A DNA stretch of 64,000 nucleotides from Gnetum montanum. Taxonomy: Eukaryota > Streptophyta > Gnetopsida > Gnetales > Gnetaceae. Shown one piece after another: positions 56,985 through 64,000 of this stretch. The notes under the pieces are model-generated. The model had not been told where the DNA came from. It searched no databases and saw only the letters and a program-made list of their open reading frames with translations. Location of the stretch: assembly GCA_015680685.1 (NCBI GenBank), contig MNCI01011158.1, positions 206,421 to 270,420 on the forward strand, in the 5' to 3' direction. The position numbers were made by a program, and so were the translations under genes. Each line of letters opens with the position of its first letter. Position 1 is the first letter of the stretch.

Positions 56985-57485
56985 CAAAAATTCTTAACTA
57001 ATTTAAGCCTGCTTCATGAAATGGACAAATGTGCCAACAAAGAGTCCAAGGAGAAGGCTAATTAGAGAAAGTAGGCTAGTCTTAAGGAGAAGGCTAGTCC
57101 AAGAGAGAAGGTTGTGCATGAAAAATTTTAGAGCTTGTGCAGGAAAAATTTAAGAGCTTATGCAAGAAGAATTAAGTGATAGGTAAGGGAAAGAACTTGA
57201 GAGATGATGAGAGAATCTCTTATAAGTATCTTTTCTTAAGCTTTGGCTCCATTACAAACAATTGAGGATTGAGAGGGAACAGGTATGACCTCTAACATCC
57301 TTGGGAGAGGTGTGAGTTGAGTTTTTCTTCTTATCTTTGATTTATTTCTCTACATTTTGAGAGTTTTATTTTATAAAAGAGGATACTTTCTCCAGTTCAT
57401 TGTGTTCTTCTTGTTTTATAAGTTGAATTTGCTTAGGAAGCTTGTGGAATGGGTCTTTTTGAGGTCTATTGAGGTAGGCACCACA
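56985..57485 (+). repeat. Copia-type LTR-like segment with short direct repeats
   Basis: Purine-rich with duplicated phrases (aaggagaaggcta at two places; gaaaaatttNagagctt at 57120 and 57145), a possible TATA (cttataagtatc, about 57209) and T-rich downstream sequence. The arrangement is like small copia LTRs. It directly adjoins the copia-4 zinc-knuckle, which is on the opposite strand, so it may belong to another element. Confidence 0.35.
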
Positions 57486-57489
57486 TCAT

Positions 57490-58460
57490 AGTCTAAAATC
57501 ATGTGACCTATTTTATCACAATAATAGAAAGAAAAAGATATTGTTAACCACTTAATAAATTGCTTCTTTTTGAGTCTCTAGAGTTGTTTAGGAAGATTTG
57601 CAACCTCTTCATTAAATTTAAAGCCTAACATTGATGGTTAATTTTTCTCATTATCCTTCTCTACTTCAACCTTAAAAGAAATCTACTACTTATTTCCAAA
57701 AGTATTTGCTTCACCTTTTTAAATTTTAAAAGTTGAAAGAATTTTTTGAAGCTTTGCAACTATTAATATATGTAGATCTTTTACCAATTTAATGAATGAT
57801 ACCTTTGAATTAAATCTACTTAAAAGATCAGATAGAATTTTCTAGTAGATTATTGTCTTACATTGAGCTTCACCAAGTGTGATCATCTCACTCATAACTA
57901 TATCAACATGGCTAAATAAGACACTTATGCTTTCACTATCTTTCATTCTTAAAGTGTTAAATCAAGTTCTTAGAGTTAGTAACTTTGATTTTATAACCTT
58001 GTTATCTCCTTTATAAATTGCTTATAGGTTCTCCCACATTCTCTAGAAAATTGAAGATGCATAAATCTTCATATACACAACTCTATCTAAGCCACATACG
58101 AACACATTTATAGCTCAATCATCATGAATTATTAGTTCCTCTACTAATGGTTCTCTAAACTTCATCAATATAAAATAAAAGATATGTTCTCATCTTGAAC
58201 TTCTACAAATGATAATCTAAGTCATTCAAAAAACTCTTTCCTAATCCATCAAAAAAACTCTTTCCTAATCTTTAGGGATATAGCTATTTTATTAAACTAA
58301 AAAAAATGTACAAGGCTTCTTTTACAAGTTGGATTGAGCACTACTACCAAACTTAAAGTCATAATAATCATCTTTTAAAACATAAAGAAAGATAAATCCA
58401 CTTGCTAAGTCTCAACTTAGAGACATACGCAAAATAGAGCTAGAGAGAATATAAAAATAG
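57490..58460 (-). pseudogene. Copia-4 gag with zinc knuckle
   Basis: Minus-strand translation: MWENL, AIYKGDNKVIKSKLLTLRT, FNTLRMKDSESISVLFSHVD, VMSEMITLGEA, KILSDLLSRFNSKVS, DLHILIVAKLQKILSTF and, near 57490-57540, YYCDKIGHMILDY, a CCHC-type knuckle that has lost one Cys. This is the order of a plant copia gag (UBN2-like domain). The rest of the polyprotein is absent on the left. Stops and frameshifts are present. Confidence 0.75.
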
Positions 58461-58638
58461 ATCTTTTCCAAAAGAAGCAAAGAGAGAAAAAGTAGAGAAG
58501 AAAGGAGGAAGAGAAGAAGAAAAATTTCATAGCTAAAGTAGAGTCTAGAACTAGAATTACTAAGATGAGCTCATATTCATTAAGAAGAATGGTTGTAGAT
58601 CCATTAGAAAGAAGAAGCTATATCTATTGCATTTCAAC

Positions 58639-58652
58639 CTCTATTATCACTT
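58639..58652 (-). other. Possible primer binding site, copia-4
   Basis: The minus strand has agtgataatagagg, a weak match to the iMet-type site, just before a TGACATGA that would begin the LTR on the plus strand (58653). Confidence 0.35.
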
Positions 58653-60900
58653 TGACATGAAAGATAGTGTTGAGCATTAATGCATAGCAAAGAAGGATGT
58701 AATATGTCATTTCATCTTAGCATCAATAGTCCTAAGTTTCTTATGGAACATTGAGCATAACTTGCTTCAAAGATAATAGTTGCTTTAGGCTTCATTTAAT
58801 TATTTGTATCTGTTTATTTTACTTAAAAGATCTCTTCAAGTTTAAGATAGAATAGGCTCTAGCTTTATTATTTTAGCTCTACTAAAGCATATGAACTTTT
58901 ATGAACTTCATACATAAACTTTTTATATAATAGCCCATAGTACTTGCAACCTTAGTTTTGCTAATGTAACCTTAAAGTCTTTCTTGTAGAATAAATAACT
59001 TTGAAACCAATCTTTTATATAAGTTGTGCTTTTAAAATGAATAGAGCCTATTATTCCATGGCCCACAAAAAATAAAAATAAAAATAAAAACTTTATAACT
59101 TAGCATTACCTACTAGAATCAAACCCATGATTTGGAGTTTCCAAATTAAAAGTATTACTATTAGGCTAATATCTCATGTCAACTTTTACTTTAAAATGAG
59201 ATCTTTTTATTATATAGGCATCTACATATTTTAACAAAATGAAAATGTACATGCATTTAAAATGCATCTAGATTAGCTTCTTTATATATAAATGCTGAGC
59301 TAGACTTTAACTTGAGTTCTCTTGAGTAAACTTTTCTTCCTCTTTTTATTTTAACTGGATATTTTCATGTCTTAAAGAGACCATCTAGATGATTTTCTTT
59401 TCATCTAGATGCTTAGTTGAATACTTTACCTTTTCTCTTTAAAGAAAAAAGAAGGAAAACTTTCCCCCACATAAGCTAATATCTTATGTATACTTTTTTT
59501 CTTAGGCCCAATAATTTTTATAGAGCTTTTTCTTGCATGACTTTTGTTTTCATTAAAATAGATTCTTTGAAATTTTTTTACCACAACCACTACTATGTAG
59601 ACTATTTATCTAGCTTCTTAAAAAATGTGTGCTAAGAGAAGTTCCATGATGATTATCTTACTAGGAAAAAATATTTGCAAAATTGACCTTGTTTCCACTT
59701 CATATTTAGGTGTACTTTTTTTCTAAAAATTGGTGCCACTCCAAATAAAGGCTAAACACTAAAACATGTGTTTAAATTTTTGGGCTAAAATACCAAAGTA
59801 GAATAGAGGTTTCTTTCTTTCTATATTCTACATAGCTTTATTTTAAGACTAACTTTTTTTTAACAATGAACTTCTTTTTGGTATTGAGAAACCCATAAAT
59901 TTTCAAACAAAAGAACATATATTTTTATTTGTTATCTTTTGGCATCTAGATGAGGCTTATTATTATTATTATTCTAGATGATAATTCTAGAACTGACATG
60001 GCAAGGCTTTGGGATGAGCTTTTTAGTTCTAAATTTTGGTTCAAAAGCTAATGCAGTGAGGCTTTCATGATGATCTTTTTAGTTATAAATTTTGGTTTAA
60101 GGGCTAATGTCAGCAAGGCTAAGCTTTTCTCCTTTTGAATACTTAAAAAAATTATGGCCCACTAGCTAGCTAGCTACCACTCATAAAATCACAAATGATC
60201 ATGTATTTTTATTTGACTTCAATAATTTAAATAAGCTTTTGAAAGCTTTTTAGTTATAAAGACTAATTCCACAAGCTAAGTTAGCATTGAGCTTTTTGAG
60301 CAAAAATGCTTTTACAAAAAGGCTCTATGAGCTAAGTTAGCATTGAGCTTTCCATGTAGCTCTTCCTCACAAAGAATAAACATGTTTATCTCATGCATCT
60401 AGATGATTTCAAATTATTTAGATGAGCTTGATAGGTTGTTTATGTTAACCACAAAAATCTTAAAACATTTATTAAATTTTTATTTATATGTAAGTATTTA
60501 AAATTATTACCATAGTATGGAAGGCATTGGAACCCCAAATAATTGTAATATATGTACACCCTAAGATTTATAGGCCAATTAGAACTTTATAACTCAACAT
60601 TACCCACTAAAATCAAACCCACTTTAAAATAGTTATTTAGTTTCAAATTAAAATAGTTATTTAGTTTCAAATTAAAATTGTAAGTATAAGGACCAGCATA
60701 AGATACATAGATATATACTGATAGTTGCTATGACTTTTCTTCTATAGAAAAATTTGTATGATTATAAGAATACATAATGTGATTGTAAGTCCACTCTTAT
60801 TCTATTTGAGTAATAGGTATTTTCCAACCTAAAAATTAAGTGCCTAATAATAATGATGTGTCAACAAAATACTTTGTCAACCATAAGAAGTTAATTACCG
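58653..60900 (-). repeat. Long LTR-like or unassigned AT-rich block after copia-4
   Basis: If the primer site is right, this begins the 5' LTR of copia-4. It holds an (AAAAT)n run (59069-59092), a TTA-repeat (59960-59975), partial duplications (59998-60060 with 60061-60115; 60270-60290 with 60325-60350), a 24-bp tandem repeat (about 60632-60680), and similar segments at 59093-59145 and 60585-60625. The palindrome catctagatg recurs at about 59390, 59945 and 60400. No coding sequence is seen. Confidence 0.35.
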
Positions 60901-62322
60901 CTACAATACCCTTACAAGTGATAAAGCAATCTCAAAAAAGTGTTGGACTCAAAAAGACACCTTTCGAAGGTGGCAAGATAAGAGTAAATGAAAGATCTAC
61001 GTGTTACATTTGAGAGAGGGTAGCAGTGTGCAGAAGTCAAAAAAAATTAATGGAGGAAGAGCTGTTGCAGCATGTGATGTAGATGTTGCAGTGTGTGTGC
61101 AGAAACAGAATTCGCAGGCAGAAAGAAAGAAAGAAGCCATGCATGAATGAATAGAATACCTTTTCAGAATCTCATGTGATGAGCGAGAGTTGAAGAATAT
61201 GAGAGAGCACACAGCATTGGACATCCCATCCAATCCCATGCCATCCCAAGCCAAGGTGTTTGTTGGTCTTGCATCCTCAATGGCGCTGACGCAGTGAATC
61301 GCAGCAGAGTTTGATTTGATTGGGCTTGGAATTATGAAGAAAGGAGAGTATCTCGTGAACCATGTCAGTTAACCGTTTGTGCAGCATTTGCTGCAGGTTG
61401 CCGAGGATAAAGATGAGAAGGATGATTGATGATAAATGAAAGTGATGCTGTCGCGCAGCGCCCGGCACGGAAAATGGACATCTAAGATGAAAATGAACCT
61501 GCACTGCAAGCACAGTTGGCTCTATTGTTTTTGCTGCGGTGTCGGTGTACTTGGGCAATCGCCAGCCATATTTGGCAAACCTAAATAATTTTATGGCTCT
61601 TTAATATGCATTTAATTCTATCACGGGATTCCCTCGTGGGGAATCTCCTGTTGCCACTGTTTTAATCTATCCTGGTCACGGATACAATTACTAGTCAGCG
61701 AGTGCCCAACACCGGCCATAGGTGTTGCTATTTTCTGCCAACCCATGTACCGATGTTAATAAAATAACCAGCGAAGGAGAAGGGTTCCTGTTTAAAAATT
61801 AAATTCAGTGAATTTTAACCAACTGCTCAAAGTAATTTCTGCTTTTTGCTATGAGTGTCAATCGCGATACCGATATCTGCTTTGAGTTACACATCTTCTG
61901 GCTTTGTCTCTTTTCTTGATCTGCATTTGGGGACGAGCCGTCTCGGTTTACTTGTTTTCCGTGTTATATAAGGAAACGTGGTACCGTCTTAAGTGAAATC
62001 ATGACCTGCAAGGCGCACTGATGTAAACCTTACCCTTAATAATGATAATTAAATTTATGTTCCGGCATTGCTTTGGTTTTATGTTTTTATGAAAACATTG
62101 AATTTATGAAGGAGTTGAAAGTTAGATAGGTTTCAAACAAGTCTTGTTATCATCATTTAGATTTTTTGTTGCAAATTAAAATTTGGATAATAAAAAATAG
62201 GAATAAAAGAAATTTTGAGTGGAAAGTCATCTTAGAATCAAGGAATGTACTACATAACAAATAGAACCTTAAAAGATAGCATAAGAAGCTTGAGAAGCTT
62301 TTGCTTATAGCAATTAACCAAG
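60901..62322. other. Unassigned stretch, G+C higher at 60990-62030
   Basis: No recognised element. Open frames on the minus strand at 60997-61254 and 61277-61558 lack known motifs, although the minus-strand sequence has a possible 5' splice site (aaaag/gtattc at about 61160). On the plus strand a strong TATA-like word (ttatataagg, about 61965) is followed by a transcription-start-like region. It could be the edge of a host gene or its promoter; evidence is compositional only. 62031-62322 is AT-rich with nothing visible. Confidence 0.35.
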
Positions 62323-63197
62323 TGATGAGTAGTGGGTATTTCCTACGCCCAACCATATGAATCACTTGCATGTACTATGAACTAGTCGAATTCCATAGGC
62401 TACGTTTACCTAAGTAGCCTATATCCTCATATGGTGAAAGATGTGGTTACTAGTTATTGTCTTGCCAATCAATACTTGTGTTAGTGTGTTCATATCCATA
62501 AGTGTGACTAAAGCATAAAATATTTATTTTTATATTTTTATTATTCTCTTTATCTGTAGAATAATTACATAAATGAAAGGTTTAATATTAAAATTAACTA
62601 ATTACTTAACTAAACTATCCTAAATGTGGAGCATCCATTCCTACTTTCCGTACACATCCTGAATGTATACTAATATTGTTGGGTTACAAAGTATTACAAA
62701 TAGGCGTACCAAGTATCCAGTGCTAGGATTATCAAGTGTTCATATATTATGCTCTATGTGATCATATTCACATTACTTACGAATTAAAATATTAAATGTT
62801 CAAGAACGAGAAAGTAAATTGCATTTAAAGTAAAGTACTGAAAAATAAAGTTAAACTAATTTAAGAGCTATAATGGATAGAAGAAATCTCAATTTTATTA
62901 TCATTTATGCAACTATGTCCAAGTACATATTGCACTCGAATAAAATGTTGTACAATCAATTTGATCTATGCTACAAGTGCTCAGAGGGAAAAGTTTATGA
63001 ATTTTTATGGAAAGAAACTACAAGAGTCTAGCTACAATGTCAACTGAATGGTGCTATAAATGCAACAAGTATGCATATTTATATAGGTAATGGATAGATC
63101 AGTATCAATGCACATCCTCTAACACATCCTAGGATGCATTGACATGGTTATGTTGATATGCATGTGTTGACAGAGTTGCCTTATTGACATTTCATCA
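62323..63197 (-). repeat. Family-T 3' LTR, 875 bp, minus strand
   Basis: Plus-strand start TGATGAG, end tttCATCA. On the minus strand it has a TATA box (cctatataaatatg, plus 63074-63087) and the aggggaaTAgG-like U5 landmarks in reverse. The five bases left of it are ccaag. Confidence 0.8.
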
Positions 63198-63204
63198 TAC
63201 CCTC

Positions 63205-64000
63205 ATAATTAACTAAAAACTTATCCTCAAGTGAATATAAATGGAATCGAGTTTCTTACAAAATTTGGGGAAGTATAGAACTAACTGACCAACCAATTTT
63301 GGAGTGCCATGTTTTACAAATTACAAAATTAGTGTAATTTACAAAGAATGATGATACTTAAATAAAAAATGGTAAGTGTTTGTAGAATAGATAGAGATGG
63401 AATGAAATCATCATACTATGCTTGGAGGTGGAGGCCCTTGTGATGCGAAGGATCCTTCATCACATTCTTACTAGAGGCCTTGGCTATCTTGTTGCTACTA
63501 CTACTGCTACTAAAAATTGAAAGGCATCTAGCAGTGCCTGGTTATATGCGTTGAGTCCCTAAAAGATAGGCTGCAACTCATCACCTTTCTATTAGAGTTG
63601 TTGAATGACCTTGTTCACCTTCACCTTAACCAACTTGATTTTTTTATTGTTGACCTCCATAAGCATCTTGACTTAATCCTTGTAGTGTTTTTTAACTCAT
63701 TTATACTTTAGGGATTTGTTCTTCTAGACAGTTTTAATGTCCCCAATCCCAAATGGTGCTATTGCATAATGAAGATGAAGGCTCTTCATAACAAGTGTTA
63801 TCATTATCGTAAAAAGACTTGAAGGGGAGTTGTAATTAAAACCCGAAAGGGCATGTTGTAATAATAGACATGTCTCTTGAGTTGACATTTGAGGATTTGA
63901 CCTAAGGCATTTTTACCTTAGCATTAGTGGTCATGCTAGCATGGAGTTGTGGGTCTAGCAAAGGTGAGTAACAGGTGTTGAGGGAAGCAAGACAGGAAGA
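63205..64000 (-). pseudogene. Family-T second ORF, C-terminal end (partial)
   Basis: By position next to the polypurine tract this should be the end of the coiled-coil ORF. The minus strand shows Lys/Glu-rich short frames (63580-63720) compatible with a coiled coil and a Ser/Gly-rich tail near 63440-63500, but the frame is broken and the start lies beyond the window. Confidence 0.45.

Larger units (their letters stand above)
62323..64000 (-). mobile_element. Family-T element, minus strand, 3' end (runs off right edge)
   Basis: The 3' LTR (62323-63197) and the adjoining end of the internal region are reversed relative to the other copies. The junction on the minus strand reads gagggta then TGATGA, the same polypurine-LTR junction as at 5859 and 24385, and is preceded by the conserved gaggataagttttt-type phrase. 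It shows that the family is present in both orientations. Confidence 0.8.

Noticed and set aside
1-64000. tRNA, rRNA or organellar DNA insert
   Set aside because: I saw no cloverleaf-compatible conserved boxes, rRNA words or organellar genes on reading both strands by eye; a covariance search was not possible.

Overview
The window is a piece of a large, repeat-dominated plant nuclear genome. Every recognisable coding remnant is a plant Ty3/gypsy or Ty1/copia fragment, base composition is AT-rich, and I find no intact host gene, no bacterial-style gene organisation and no RNA gene. A seed plant with a big genome (gymnosperm-like in the age and density of its retrotransposons) fits, but the species cannot be named from this sequence.

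Layout, left to right. (1) 1-6738: the 3' part of an LTR element, here called family T after its TGATGAG...CTCATCA termini. It has a gag tail, a long non-coding spacer, a second coiled-coil ORF, a polypurine tract and a 3' LTR. (2) 7425-36009: an old minus-strand copia (copia-1), split into three pieces by two younger insertions. The first is gypsy-1 (7845-26876, minus, 3.6-kb LTRs, chromodomain, target duplication AAATC). Its 5' LTR was hit by a complete family-T element (17648-25067, duplication AGGTG), whose gag was hit in turn by a solo family-T LTR (19622-20819, duplication CTTAT). The second is gypsy-2 (27916-35892, plus), whose 3' LTR carries a poly(A)-tailed retroposon-like insert with a 697-base gap. 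(3) 36010-41014: copia-2 (minus), internally deleted in its reverse transcriptase. (4) 41016-53300: copia-3 (minus), interrupted by gypsy-3 (43495-51008, plus), whose 3' LTR contains another solo family-T LTR (50136-50985, duplication ATATT). (5) 53318-62322: LTR-like sequence, a copia gag relic (copia-4) and two less AT-rich stretches that look low-copy but cannot be assigned. (6) 62323-64000: a minus-strand family-T element, 3' LTR plus the end of its internal region.

All coding regions are broken by stops and frameshifts and several catalytic residues are lost, so nothing here looks able to move by itself. The most interesting material is family T (gag plus a coiled-coil ORF, no detectable pol, tRNA-Asp-like primer site), the 36-bp palindromic minisatellite inside the gypsy-1 LTR, a mosaic solo LTR, and two places where single-N joins appear to hide assembly errors (41015-42152 and 48458).
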